Shown piece after piece: positions 43,485-53,085 of a stretch of DNA of 64,000 nt. Position 1 is the stretch's first letter; the number at the start of each line of letters is the position of its first letter. Below the pieces are notes generated by a model, which saw only the letters and a list, made by a program, of their open reading frames with translations, was not told where the DNA came from and did not search any database. Origin of the DNA: Desulfurispira natronophila (lineage in GTDB: Bacteria > Chrysiogenota > Chrysiogenetes > Chrysiogenales > Chrysiogenaceae); assembly GCF_014203025.1 (NCBI RefSeq), contig NZ_JACHID010000006.1, forward strand, positions 62,001 to 126,000, written 5' to 3'. Position numbers and translations under genes: made by a program.

Positions 43485-44137
43485 GGCGCCGTAACCAGAT
43501 GCGGCAGGTCACTGGCCGATTTCACCAGCAGAGCACCCCGCTCCTGCATTTCCCGCAAAGCGGCGTCGGTGCTTTGCGGGGCGATACCACGGCAGGCCGC
43601 CTGATTGAGAATCACCTGGAAATCCGCCTGCAGCAGCTGCAGTACGGTGACCCGCACGCAGTAGTCGGTGGCAAGACCTCCTGCTATAACGGTGGTAATG
43701 CCCTGCTGCCGCAGGTACTCGATGACACCGGTGCTCAGTCGATCCTCCAGATCATGGTAGCAGGCGCCATACGGGTGCATATCCAGCTCCACCCCTTTCC
43801 ACACAAAATAATCGTACTCTGACGGATGGGGCAGTCCAGCAATAAGCTCGAAGCCCCGGGTGCCAGGCACAGCGTGGACATTCCAGCGCATATCAACATG
43901 CGAACCATCAATAGGGGTAAACTGAGGAGCCTCTGGAGTACTCACCCAGTGGGCCCTAGGACTATGGGCATCTTTCGAGCCAATGCGATACGCGGCAAAA
44001 CGGGCCTGGGCATTTAGCTGGGAGGCTATTTCCGTACCGCCAGCCACCGGTAGTTCATCGGGACACTCTGGCGTAAAGGTGTACTGGGCATCAATATCAA
44101 AGCTGGCTATTTGACTTTTTGCGGGTAGACCGCTCAT
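43481..44137 (-). CDS. pncA: Nicotinamidase
   Basis: 218 aa. The catalytic triad of the isochorismatase-like fold is visible: Asp in SFDIDAQYTF (residue ~16), Lys in FVWKGVE and Cys in GGLATDYCVRVTVL; the metal ligands lie in SKDAHSPRAHW and HAVPG. The enzyme deamidates nicotinamide to nicotinate, which the adjacent pncB product then uses. ATG 44137 is preceded by a GGAGGC ribosome site. The four-base overlap with pncB argues for coupled synthesis of the two salvage enzymes. Confidence 0.95.
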   Translation of the reverse strand: MSGLPAKSQIASFDIDAQYTFTPECPDELPVAGGTEIASQLNAQARFAAYRIGSKDAHSPRAHWVSTPEAPQFTPIDGSHVDMRWNVHAVPGTRGFELIAGLPHPSEYDYFVWKGVELDMHPYGACYHDLEDRLSTGVIEYLRQQGITTVIAGGLATDYCVRVTVLQLLQADFQVILNQAACRGIAPQSTDAALREMQERGALLVKSASDLPHLVTAP

Positions 44138-44320
44138 GGGAGCCTCCTGATGCTCTTGCGAAGCACTATAATCTCAGATTTCCTGGTGGCGAGGACAAAA
44201 AACTCTCACGGTGACGCCCACAGCTCCTCACACGGCGAATTGCTACGCTTTTTGTACCGAAAATATGTCACCAGCGCAATGGCACTTCGCCCCGGCCCAC
44301 GTGCGCTTAATGGTTGAAAC

Positions 44321-44349
44321 TTGCAGTTCAGGGGCAAAACCAGTATATT
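44321..44349 (+). promoter_or_regulatory. Sigma-70-type promoter of the FAD/Fe-S dehydrogenase gene
   Basis: TTGCAG (-35, 44321-44326), a 17-base spacer and TATATT (-10, 44344-44349), 61 bases before the TTG start codon. Confidence 0.65.
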
Positions 44350-44410
44350 GAACGCGTAAAAAACGTATATTTTCGAAGTTCGTAATACCGACCCTTTATA
44401 AGGAGTCATC

Positions 44411-47326
44411 TTGGATATACACACCCTTCAGCAGGAGCTTAGTAAACAACTGGCCGGTGAGGTCTACAGCGATCTGCCAACCCGCCACCTCTTTTCCACC
44501 GATGCCTCCATTTACCAGGTGCTTCCCTTGGCGATTGTCTATCCACGGGACGATGTGGATGTTCGCAAGGTAGTGCGCTACGCCTATGATAATAACATTC
44601 AGATTCACGGCCGGGGAGCGGGCAGCGCCATTGGCGGACAGAGCCTGGGGCCAGGAATTATGGTGGACTTTGTCAAGTACCGCCACAAAATTCACCAGAT
44701 AGAGCGCGATCCGGGAACGGTTTGGACCGATCCCGGCGTGCGTTACGCTGACCTGAACCGTGCCGTCAAACCCTACGGCCTCTTCTTCCCTCCTGACCCT
44801 TCCAGCGGAAACTACTGTACCGTAGGGGGTATGACCGCCAACAACACCAGCGGCGCCCACTCGGTCAAGTACGGCATTACCGGCGAATATATCCAGGAGC
44901 TTGAAGCTGTGCTGGCCAATGGTGAGCAAATCCACGCTCGCCCCTACGAGGTGGAGTCGGAGGCGTTTCAGCGCATCCTTTCCCGCGATACCATGGAAGC
45001 CAGTATATACCGTCAGATTATGGCCATAATCGACGAGGCCCGACCCGTCATCAACGAGTCTTACCCCGATATCCGCTACAATGTCAGCGGCTACAACCTG
45101 CGGGGAGTCTACGAAGACGGCGTTATCAACCTGGTTCCCCTGTTCGTGGGCAGCGAAGGTACTTTGGGCTTGATTGTGCGCATTAAGATCGGCCTGCTGC
45201 CCATCCCCCGTCACAATGTATTGGCCATGGCCATGTTCAAGGATATCTCGTCCAGTGGTGAAGCCACTATTGCCGCCGTTGAGCGGGGAGCTGCTGCGGT
45301 GGAGCTCATGGACAACTCCTTGGTAAAAAAGGCGCGGGAGGTGGATGAAGAGCTGGACCAATCCCTGCCCAAGGAGCTTGACAACGTCCTGATGATTGAA
45401 TTTGACGGTGACGATTTGCAGGAGTGCACCGCCGCCCTGGAGGATGTACGGCGCACCATCTGCGAGGACAACCACTGGGCTTTTGAGTTTACCAGTGCCA
45501 CCACTCCCGCTGAGCAGGATCGCCTGTGGGGTATTCGCAAGGCGGCTGTACCCCTGGCCAACAAAATCAAGGGTGATGCCAAGGCTATTGGCTTTGTAGA
45601 AGATGCCGCCGTACCCCTGAAGCACCTGGTAGAGTACTACCGGGAAGTATATGCCTGCTCCAGCCGCCACGACGTGCAGTTCAATGTCTACGGCCACGCC
45701 GGCAAAGGTTTGTTGCACGTGCGTCCCGTCCTCAGCATGAAAAGTCCCGAAGATATCGAAAAATTCAAGAAGATATCACAAGAGCTCTTTGAGGTAGTAG
45801 AACGCCTCAACGGCACCCCCTGCGGCGAACACGGCGACGGGCGGGTACGTAGCAAATATATTCAGTGCCTCTACCCCGACCTCTTTCCCTGGTTTCTGCG
45901 GGTCAAGGAAGCCTTTGACCCCAAAGGGCTCTTTAATCCCGATGTCAAAACAAATACCAGCACTACCGCCGATACGGAAAACCTGCGTTATGGCAGCGAT
46001 TACCAGGTGGTGGTCGACACCAGCCGCACCGTACTGCACTGGGGACAGAACAACTCCGAGTTCCAGGAACAGATAGAGATGTGTCACGGCTGCTCCACCT
46101 GTACCACGGTGAGCAAAGCCGTGAACATGTGTCCCGTCTACAAGGTTACCCGGGATGAAAAGTCCGCTCCCAAGGCCAAGGCCAACATCTTGCGACACAT
46201 CATCCAGGGCCACCTGGACCCCAAAACCTACCCGTACAGCAAGGAGTTCAAAACCATCCTGGACCAGTGCATCTCCTGTCAGAGCTGTCATTTGGAATGT
46301 GTCTCCAACGTCAATATTCCCAAGCTTATGCTGGAGGCCAAGGCCCGCTATACCCTGCAAAACGGCCAGACCTTCCAGAATCGGGTCGTAACCCAGGTGG
46401 AGCGCATGGCGCGCCTGAATTGCACCATCAGTCCAGTGGTTAATCCACTGATGCAAAGCAGTCTGGTGCGCAAGGTAATGGAGAAAACAGTAGGACTTGC
46501 CAGTCAGCGCAAACCAGTTACCTTCAGCCGGCAAACTACAGTGGATCACGCGTCCAAGCTGGCTCGGATCAAGTCGCCGACACGCAAAGTGGCCTATTTT
46601 ACCGGCTGCGCCGCCAACTATATGCAAACCGATGTGGCCAAAGCTGCCATTGACGTCCTTACTCACAACAACATTCAGGTAGAAGTTCCGGAGCAGCACT
46701 GCTGCGGCCTGCCCAAGCTTTCCAACGGCCACATCAAGGAAGCCCGCTACGACGTAATTTCCAATGCCGGCCTCTTCAGTCACTACATAAAAAAGGGGTA
46801 CGACGTTATCACCACCTGCACTTCCTGCGCCCTGAGCCTCAAGGAAGAGTGGCAGTGTACGGTTGACAACGACGACACCCGCTTTGTGGCCCGCAACACC
46901 TACTCTTTCAGCGAATACTTATTAGGGCTCCACCAGCAAGGGGAACTGCGCACCGACTTCCAGTACACCATGCCGGAACGAGTACGGCGCTACGCCTACC
47001 ACACCCCCTGCCACCTTAAGGTGCAAAGTGGAGGTCAGTCCACCATGAAGCTGCTGGAGCTGATACCTGGTCTGAGCGTCGAAGGTATCAAGGCCGGATG
47101 TTGTGGCATGAGCGGCAGCTGGGGAATGAAAAAGCAGAACTATCAGCTTTCTCTGGCCATTGGTGAAGATCTGGGGCGAATCATGTCACAGGAGGAGACC
47201 GACGGCATTACCGACTGCCCCACCTGCCGCCTGCAAATACAGCATCTGGCCAAAGACAAGGACGGCCATCACCCCGCCGTCATACTGGCCCAGGCCTACG
47301 GTCTGCCCCGCAGCGGCGAAGAGTAA
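44411..47326 (+). CDS. FAD-linked dehydrogenase fused to Fe-S/CCG domains (D-2-hydroxyacid dehydrogenase type)
   Basis: 971 aa, TTG start at 44411 with AAGGAGTCATC ahead. Domains: FAD-binding type 4 (HGRGAGSAIGGQSLGPGIMV, NYCTVGGMTANNTSGAHSVK) to ~residue 270; FAD-oxidase C-terminal domain to ~520 (HGDGRVRSKY); a 4Fe-4S pair (CHGCSTCTTVSKAVNMCPVY from residue 558, then CISCQSCHLEC); and two CCG cysteine-rich domains (CCGLPKLSNGH, CCGMSGSWGM). This is the GlcD-GlcF/YdiJ layout, oxidising D-lactate, glycolate or D-2-hydroxyglutarate and passing electrons towards quinone; the substrate cannot be fixed. It stands alone between a promoter and a terminator. Confidence 0.9.
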   Translation: MDIHTLQQELSKQLAGEVYSDLPTRHLFSTDASIYQVLPLAIVYPRDDVDVRKVVRYAYDNNIQIHGRGAGSAIGGQSLGPGIMVDFVKYRHKIHQIERDPGTVWTDPGVRYADLNRAVKPYGLFFPPDPSSGNYCTVGGMTANNTSGAHSVKYGITGEYIQELEAVLANGEQIHARPYEVESEAFQRILSRDTMEASIYRQIMAIIDEARPVINESYPDIRYNVSGYNLRGVYEDGVINLVPLFVGSEGTLGLIVRIKIGLLPIPRHNVLAMAMFKDISSSGEATIAAVERGAAAVELMDNSLVKKAREVDEELDQSLPKELDNVLMIEFDGDDLQECTAALEDVRRTICEDNHWAFEFTSATTPAEQDRLWGIRKAAVPLANKIKGDAKAIGFVEDAAVPLKHLVEYYREVYACSSRHDVQFNVYGHAGKGLLHVRPVLSMKSPEDIEKFKKISQELFEVVERLNGTPCGEHGDGRVRSKYIQCLYPDLFPWFLRVKEAFDPKGLFNPDVKTNTSTTADTENLRYGSDYQVVVDTSRTVLHWGQNNSEFQEQIEMCHGCSTCTTVSKAVNMCPVYKVTRDEKSAPKAKANILRHIIQGHLDPKTYPYSKEFKTILDQCISCQSCHLECVSNVNIPKLMLEAKARYTLQNGQTFQNRVVTQVERMARLNCTISPVVNPLMQSSLVRKVMEKTVGLASQRKPVTFSRQTTVDHASKLARIKSPTRKVAYFTGCAANYMQTDVAKAAIDVLTHNNIQVEVPEQHCCGLPKLSNGHIKEARYDVISNAGLFSHYIKKGYDVITTCTSCALSLKEEWQCTVDNDDTRFVARNTYSFSEYLLGLHQQGELRTDFQYTMPERVRRYAYHTPCHLKVQSGGQSTMKLLELIPGLSVEGIKAGCCGMSGSWGMKKQNYQLSLAIGEDLGRIMSQEETDGITDCPTCRLQIQHLAKDKDGHHPAVILAQAYGLPRSGEE

Positions 47327-47421
47327 CCAACCCTAAACAACCAGTCCAGGCACAGAGAGGACGACAGGGCCTTTACGCCCGAATCCTCTCAACCCCTTCT
47401 GGTAACCTTTCCCATCTTCAC

Positions 47422-47466
47422 ACAGGCACAGAACCGCACCAGCTGCGGTCTGATGCCTGCTTTTTT
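47422..47466 (+). terminator. Terminator of the FAD/Fe-S dehydrogenase gene
   Basis: An interrupted stem (GGCA and ACCGCA pairing with TGCGGT and TGCC) followed by six T, about 95 bases after the stop codon. It also faces the end of hemW. Confidence 0.65.
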
Positions 47467-47491
47467 CTGCAGACTGCGAATAGCCAACGAC

Positions 47492-48547
47492 TCAGAACCC
47501 CAGACGACCTACTACCTCATTATAATTTAGCCATAAGTGCTGAGGGATGCCCACACGACCGGCGGGCAAAGCCTCCAGCAGACCCTGGTTAAGTGCCATC
47601 TCAAGCTGCTCCGGTGGTAGCAAACGTGCCTCTATCCCCTGCGACGTGCGCAAACCCAGCAAAATCTGCTCCCGCAGGGCTTCCCTTTCATCAATAAACT
47701 CGTCAATGGCGAGGGCGACACATCCCTGGGCAGCCATGTACGCCTGAGAGTCTGCCGGAACACGGTAGCGCACCTTGCCAGAGAAGCCCGCTGCACCGCT
47801 TCCCAGGGCCAGGTAGGGCTGCCCTCGCCAGTACAAACTGTTATGACGAGACGCCTTGCCGGGGCGACAAAAGTTGGAAATTTCATACCAGACAAAACCG
47901 CAACCCCCCAGGTACTCTTGCGCTGCCATAAAGGAATCGTACTGGAAGTCGCCATTAAGTAGCCGTGCCTGCGGGTGACTTGGTGGGAGATCCAGGGTGT
48001 AAAGGGAGATGTGGTCAACAAAAGTAAAGGGCACCATTTCATGGGACACCTGCCCCACTGTCGTGCCCGGAATACCGGCAATAAAGTCCACACTGACCTG
48101 CAATCCAACCTGCTGCGCTCTGCGCAAGCGGCAAACCAATTTGTTCAGGCTCACCCCATGATCGCGCTTCAACCACTTGAGGGTGGCTGGGTCAGCAGAC
48201 TGCACGCCCACACTCAGGCGGGTGACTCCCGCACGCTGCAGCTTCACTATGTACTCTTCGCTGATATCAGGGTTGCACTCCACGGTCACTTCCAGGGGAG
48301 CTGCACCAGCCCGGCGCATAACCTCGGTAACAACAGTGGCAAAGAAATCGGGGGGAAAGAGAGAAGGTGTTCCGCCACCAAAGTAAATGGTGGTGGCGGC
48401 GGGAAAATCCACCAGGCGCAGCTGCTGTAAAAGGGCACCCTTATAGCGCCCCACATCATCAGAACTGGCCAGAAAGGCAGAGTAAAAAGAACAGTAGCCA
48501 CAGCGACTGCGGCAAAAAGGCATATGGACGTAAATACCGAGGGACAC
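47492..48547 (-). CDS. hemW: HemW-like radical SAM protein (coproporphyrinogen oxidase family)
   Basis: 351 aa. The radical SAM cluster CRSRCGYCSF (Cys12, Cys16, Cys19) follows GIYVHMPF, the HemW signature start (family IYIHIPFC). Also present are YFGGGTPSLF, VTVECNPDI, RLSVGVQSAD and SVDFIAGIPG. True coproporphyrinogen dehydrogenase HemN has an extra N-terminal arm and different Cys environment, so HemW, a haem chaperone for respiratory enzymes, is the better call. The gene starts five bases after cpoB on the minus strand. It is slightly shorter than E. coli HemW (378 aa). Confidence 0.88.
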   Translation of the reverse strand: MSLGIYVHMPFCRSRCGYCSFYSAFLASSDDVGRYKGALLQQLRLVDFPAATTIYFGGGTPSLFPPDFFATVVTEVMRRAGAAPLEVTVECNPDISEEYIVKLQRAGVTRLSVGVQSADPATLKWLKRDHGVSLNKLVCRLRRAQQVGLQVSVDFIAGIPGTTVGQVSHEMVPFTFVDHISLYTLDLPPSHPQARLLNGDFQYDSFMAAQEYLGGCGFVWYEISNFCRPGKASRHNSLYWRGQPYLALGSGAAGFSGKVRYRVPADSQAYMAAQGCVALAIDEFIDEREALREQILLGLRTSQGIEARLLPPEQLEMALNQGLLEALPAGRVGIPQHLWLNYNEVVGRLGF

Positions 48548-48552
48548 CGCCG

Positions 48553-49443
48553 TCAGCTACCCTCGATATTTTGAATCATGTCCTCCGCCAGCGGCAAAAC
48601 CGAGTGGTCGGGATAGGTTTCTGCAGTGTGTCGCAGGACATCGAGAGCCTCTGCGTACTTGCCCTGGCGCTGCAGGGAAAAACCTTTCTTTAGGTAAGCA
48701 TCAGGTACTTTACTGCCCTCCGGGTACTGGCGAATCACCCGGTCAAAGTAGTCGTAGGCAGTGGAGTAGTCGGCTTGAGCATAGTAGATTTCTCCAATCC
48801 AGTACAGGGCATTATCCGCCACACTGGAAGTGGGAAAGTTGGAGTGAATCTGGTCAAAGGCGATTAATGCCTGCTGGAACTCTCCCACCCGATAAAAATT
48901 CATAGCCTGATCGTACAGTGGAGTGGGATCTGCGGTATAGTCCTCAAAATCAAGCTCAGATCGGCCAGCAGGCTGTTGAGGCGTCTGCCCCGGCGGAGTT
49001 ACCAGGCGTGGCTGAAGGGTCGCTTGGGACTCATCTTTGCGAGGTGCCCTGGCTGCCTTCTCTATCTTGCCTCCCAGCAACTCCACCTCATCCTGCAGCT
49101 CACTGATCTGCTCTTGCAGTGCCTCATTACGGGCCTGCTGTGCATCCAGCTGAGCCGTTGCAGGCGCCACCATATTGCGCAAGTAATCGATATTTACGGT
49201 ATTATTGTTGAGCTGCTGACGCATATTCGCATTTTCCCGTGCCAGATTCTGGTTTATGCGGTGCAGATTGGCCACATCCATACGCAACTGATCAACCTGA
49301 ACCTGCAGGGGGACATTATGAGGATTGCGCGACGGGTCCTGCTCACCAGAATCGCCCTTCAAAGCACAACCGGTCATAAAGAGAAAGATAGTCATCATAA
49401 TCAGGCTGCGGATCAGTATTCGGTATTTCCCGTCTTGTTTCAT
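48553..49443 (-). CDS. cpoB: CpoB/YbgF-like lipoprotein with coiled coil and TPR
   Basis: 296 aa from ATG 49443, which has a GGGAGC ribosome site and fits the signal peptide; the open frame runs 35 codons further. Lipobox MTGC, Cys26, so this copy is a lipoprotein, unlike the soluble periplasmic E. coli CpoB. Residues ~45-125 form a coiled coil (LHRINQNLARENANMRQQLN), and the last ~120 residues are three TPRs (YDQAMNFYRVGEFQQALIAF, ALYWIGEIYYAQADYSTAYD, VPDAYLKKGFSLQRQGKYAE). CpoB coordinates Tol-Pal and PBP1b in outer-membrane constriction. No tol or pal genes are in the window. Confidence 0.85.
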   Translation of the reverse strand: MKQDGKYRILIRSLIMMTIFLFMTGCALKGDSGEQDPSRNPHNVPLQVQVDQLRMDVANLHRINQNLARENANMRQQLNNNTVNIDYLRNMVAPATAQLDAQQARNEALQEQISELQDEVELLGGKIEKAARAPRKDESQATLQPRLVTPPGQTPQQPAGRSELDFEDYTADPTPLYDQAMNFYRVGEFQQALIAFDQIHSNFPTSSVADNALYWIGEIYYAQADYSTAYDYFDRVIRQYPEGSKVPDAYLKKGFSLQRQGKYAEALDVLRHTAETYPDHSVLPLAEDMIQNIEGS

Positions 49444-49829
49444 ATGGTGCTCCCAGTGGTAATTCGCTGAGACCTGCCTGGCAACACAACGCATCGCAGC
49501 AGCCAGACTCACAGCAACGTGGTAGTTTTCCTGTGATCGTCTTTGCAAGTATAGCAGAGCTTGGTGGTTGAAAAAAGGGAGTTTCTGCTATTGGCTCTCT
49601 TATCGGCATGCAGCAGGGAAAACTTCAGGAACAGTCCCTCCCTTTACAGAGACGTTGTGAGAAGCAACAAGTTTGCGGCAATTTAACTTGACTAAACCCG
49701 CCTGACAGCCTGTATCTTCATTATTAAGATCCCTCGTTCGCACCCATACCCCATAGCACCAAGAGAGTCTGCCACAGCAGTTTTGCCAGGGCAGTACAAT
49801 TTTAAATGGACACTCAAAAGGAGTATGTC
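49444..49829. other. Gene-free region between cpoB and the metallopeptidase
   Basis: 386 bases holding the divergent promoters of the flanking genes. A TTGACT at 49689 with a TGTATC 17 bases further is a weak candidate for the rightward promoter. No repeats or RNA structures stand out. Confidence 0.5.
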
Positions 49830-52218
49830 ATGCATGCACAAATCTTCTGGCAAAAACTGCGTTATCTGTTTTTTTTGGCAATTATATCTTTTGTGGTTGC
49901 AGGTTGCGGTGGTGGAAGCAGCTCATCTCCCAAAGGCTCAGCAGATAGCGACAAGCAGGAAGCTCCTTCCTACAGGGCAATAAGCGTTGCCAGCCAAACC
50001 ATCGGAGAGTCAGGGGGCACTCTTGAGGCTGCGGGTGTATCGCTCAATATAAAAGAAGGAAGTTTTGACAGCAACTACAAGCTGCAGCTCAACAAGCTTG
50101 AAGAGCTTGAACCCGTCAGTGATGAGTTCCTTAATGACGCCATAAGCGATCTTTACGTAATAGAAGGCTTGCCCCAGAACTCAAAGCATGACCTATCCAT
50201 ATCCCTGCCCGTCAGGGCAAGTGCCAGTTGTAGAGTATGATGCCGTTCAGTCTTCGCCTTACCGTGAAAATGTTACCCGAGAACTCTACCTGGCAACAGT
50301 CGAAGACGGTATTGCCACTGCAGACTTTCCTGCCTGGACAAGCAGTGTCGAAGACGGTATTGCCACTGCAGACTTTCCTGCCTGGACAAGCAGTAATGCT
50401 ACACCAGCTTCATTACGAGAATCCTCGGCTTTCCAGGGGAACCTAAGGGTCTATATCTTTTCAAATCAGTTTTCGCAGCTTACAGCTGGTGGAAACTTTT
50501 ACCTTACCTATCCTTCGCGAATGCACAGTCAGCCACAAGCCGCACAGCATATTGAAGCAATTGCATTTGAGCTTGAAAGTGCCCTTGAGTATGTAGAGAA
50601 ACAAATCAATCTGCCATACAATTGTCGCGACACACAAAGTACGCCCATTCAGGTTTCTATATTTCCTTTCGAGCAAAGCCGCATTCCTATCGCAGGGCGC
50701 ATTACCTCTCGCAATCCAACTGCCTGGGCTTACGCTAGTTTCTCACCAATAAGTCGCAATCGTGATGTATTGGAATTTAACACCCGCATGTTCAATCAAC
50801 CTGACAGCCTCTCTCAGGTCAAAGCTACCGCTCAGCATGAAGTATTCCACTTGATACAGTCCTGTTATGGCTCCCCATTCCGGTCAGATCCATACTGGTT
50901 GGCTGAGGCCTCTTCGGTATGGCTTGAATTTGCCATGGGCGGTGATAATTTCTGGCCAAGCGAGGTTGCTGATTACAGGTTGGCTTTTATTAACAATGGG
51001 CTGTTTCGAGCAAATGACTCCCAGCTTGGCAGCTGGGAACAACATGGCTATGCGAGCTCTCTCTTCTTGCGCTATATGACTGATACCGCCGGTTTCGGCA
51101 ACAATTTCATGCGCAACATGTGGCTCAATTTTGACACTTACGATCCGGAGAGAATATTCTACCAAGCTGCTGGGCAAGATCTGCTTTGGCCACGATACTG
51201 GGGCCAATTTATTGAAACTCTCTATGGTTCTACCTTCTGGGCCAACAGGTCTATTTTAAATCCTGAGTGGGACTGGTATACGGTAATCGACAGCACCGCA
51301 TCTTCCACCCATCGCTTTATGATTTCAAGCGCATCCACAAGCAAACGTAACTATGGTTTTACCAGTCATCCGCTGAGCGCCCAACCTATTCTGGTACGTG
51401 TTGGCGCTACTGCATTTAGTGATGACGACAAAGCTATGCTGGCTATTCGGCCTAAGGGCCTTGGTGACAACATGAAAGTGGCGCTGTTCAATGCCAATGG
51501 GCAGATGGTGGCCACAGCAGAAAACAATGAAATCATAACCTTCGATGATCTTCAGCAACTGAGCGCAGGTGATCTCAATCAAAGGGAGCGGGCACTTGCT
51601 GTGGTACTCATTGACAGCCGAGAGCCCTCAGCTCCAGCAAGGGACATAACCGTAGAGCTTGAGGTAATCCCAGAGTCGGAGTTCAGCTTTGAGATTAGCA
51701 ATACAGTACCTTTTTCAAATGTTGATACATCAATTCATTTCTCGGCAAGCGGATACTTCGATATTGCCACTGAAGACCCTGATAAGGTCCGTATAGAGAC
51801 AGATGTGCTGCCAGGAGGAGGAGTCGTCGTCTATCTCTATGCTCCAATCAACTCACAGGTAACAGCACATGCATCCCTCAGTGCCTACCCCCTTGATTTT
51901 ACTGGTGGCGCTGATGATGCTCTTCTTACGTGGCGCATAGAAGACTTTGAAGCCAACTTACACCCGTACTATGCTGAAATAAAAAGCCAAACATATGACA
52001 GAGTAGACTTTGAGTCAACTCCACTTGGCGGTGATGGATATCAAGGCAGGTTTATGATTGGGTCCCTTCGGATGGAAGGGCGACTATGGTATGACCGGTG
52101 GCGCATCAACCCTGATACCGGGCAGCGTGAGCATTATCGCGAAGAGCGTGGCGCAGGACTTCATAATGAAAGCACTGCAACAATCTGGTGGATAGCAGAA
52201 GACTGGGACGAGCAATAA
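49830..52218 (+). pseudogene. Frameshifted secreted lipoprotein metallopeptidase
   Basis: The frame starts at ATG 49830 (AAAGGAG ribosome site) with lipobox VAGC, Cys26, and a Gly/Ser linker, but stops at 50238-50240; the second frame, open to 52218, carries the rest. The change of frame occurs at about 50205-50225, where VVEYDAVQSSPYRENVTREL continues the protein. The second part has the zinc motif HEVFH (50836-50850) followed by WLAEASSVWLEF, a gluzincin-like glutamate, and beta-sandwich domains to the C-terminus. A perfect 48-bp tandem duplication (50299-50394) repeats 16 residues. The intact product would be ~795 aa on the cell surface. No close family recognised; sequencing error is an alternative to true decay. 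Confidence 0.7.
50299..50394 (+). repeat. Perfect 48-bp tandem duplication (two units)
   Basis: Units at 50299-50346 and 50347-50394 are identical and in frame, giving VEDGIATADFPAWTSS twice. Absence of any difference means a recent event, by slippage or unequal exchange, inside the metallopeptidase gene. Confidence 0.97.
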
Positions 52219-52312
52219 ACTGCTGCCTTTCCAGCAGTCTGCTAGCACATCTTATCAATCACAGACGTCACCTTCTTGCAGGTGGCCAGGTTGGCCAGCT
52301 TTGCCGGGGAAA

Positions 52313-52347
52313 ACCGAAAAGCCCCGTGGCTCAAGGCCACGGGGCTG
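52313..52347 (-). terminator. Terminator of the rubrerythrin gene
   Basis: AGCCCCGTGGC and GCCACGGGGCT form an 11-bp perfect stem with a five-base loop; on the minus strand it is followed by a TTTTC tail. It lies ~66 bases beyond the rubrerythrin stop and may also stop readthrough from the metallopeptidase gene. Confidence 0.75.
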
Positions 52348-52412
52348 ATTACATTTTCTGAGCAGCACCCTTAGGGTCATAACAGATATTTCAAGGGTAT
52401 CCTGTTTTCAGA

Positions 52413-53006
52413 TTACCAGTTATACGCCTTGATTTCAAAGTGCTCTTTGGGGTGAGCGCAGGCAGGACACAAGTCAGGGGCGCCAAGATCGTCGTGCACA
52501 TAACCGCAGTTACGGCACTTCCACTTGACTTTGGTTTCACGCTTGAAAACGCGGCTCTGCACAATATTATCGGCGAAGTTCAGGTAGCGCTCTTCGTGCT
52601 CTACTTCCACCTTGGCGATATTGCTGAAGATGCTGGCGATAGTTGCGAAGCCTTCTTCCTGAGCAATCTTGGCGAAATTAGGATAGAGGATTTCGTACTC
52701 TTCCTTTTCGCCTTCAGCAGCTGCCTTGAGGTTGAAGAGAGTGTCGCCCATAGCGACGGGGTAGTCGGCGTTGACATCCACCATCATAGGCTGATCGGAT
52801 ATGCCGTCGAGAATGGCATCGTAAAAGCGCTTGGCGTGTGCGCGCTCGTTATCAGCGGTCTCGAGGAAAATTTCCTCGATCTGATTGTAGCCTTCCTTGC
52901 GGGCGCGGGAAGCGTAGTACGTATAGCGCATTCGAGCCTGGGACTCACCGGCAAATGCTTTCATCAAATTCCCCAGGGTCTGGGTTCCGTCTAATTTCTT
53001 TGACAT
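52413..53006 (-). CDS. rbr: Rubrerythrin
   Basis: 197 aa. The N-terminal four-helix bundle has the di-iron ligands in FAGESQARMRYTYYA, EIFLETADNERAHAKRF, EGEKEEYEILYPNFA and IAKVEVEHEERYL; the C-terminal rubredoxin-like site has Cys164, Cys167, Cys180 and Cys183 (CRNCGYVHDD ... CPAC). The enzyme reduces hydrogen peroxide with electrons from rubredoxin or NADH in the cytoplasm and is typical of anaerobes. It has its own terminator, an AGAGGAGAA ribosome site, and a Fur/PerR-like box overlapping its promoter, so control by iron or peroxide is likely. Confidence 0.95.
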   Translation of the reverse strand: MSKKLDGTQTLGNLMKAFAGESQARMRYTYYASRARKEGYNQIEEIFLETADNERAHAKRFYDAILDGISDQPMMVDVNADYPVAMGDTLFNLKAAAEGEKEEYEILYPNFAKIAQEEGFATIASIFSNIAKVEVEHEERYLNFADNIVQSRVFKRETKVKWKCRNCGYVHDDLGAPDLCPACAHPKEHFEIKAYNW

Positions 53007-53035
53007 ACTTTTCTCCTCTCAGGTTCGTTTGTTTT

Positions 53036-53070
53036 CGATAATAATTATCATCTAGCTGCGCCACTGTCAA
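53036..53070 (-). promoter_or_regulatory. Rubrerythrin promoter with Fur/PerR-like operator
   Basis: CGATAATAATTATCA (53036-53050) is a 7-1-7 inverted repeat that matches TGATAATNATTATCA, the Fur-family consensus, at 14 of 15 positions. On the minus strand a -35 TTGACA is at 53070-53065 and the -10 lies inside the box, so a bound repressor would block polymerase. The box is 30 bases before the start codon. Confidence 0.72.
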
Positions 53071-53085
53071 GCCTACCTGCGTGAT

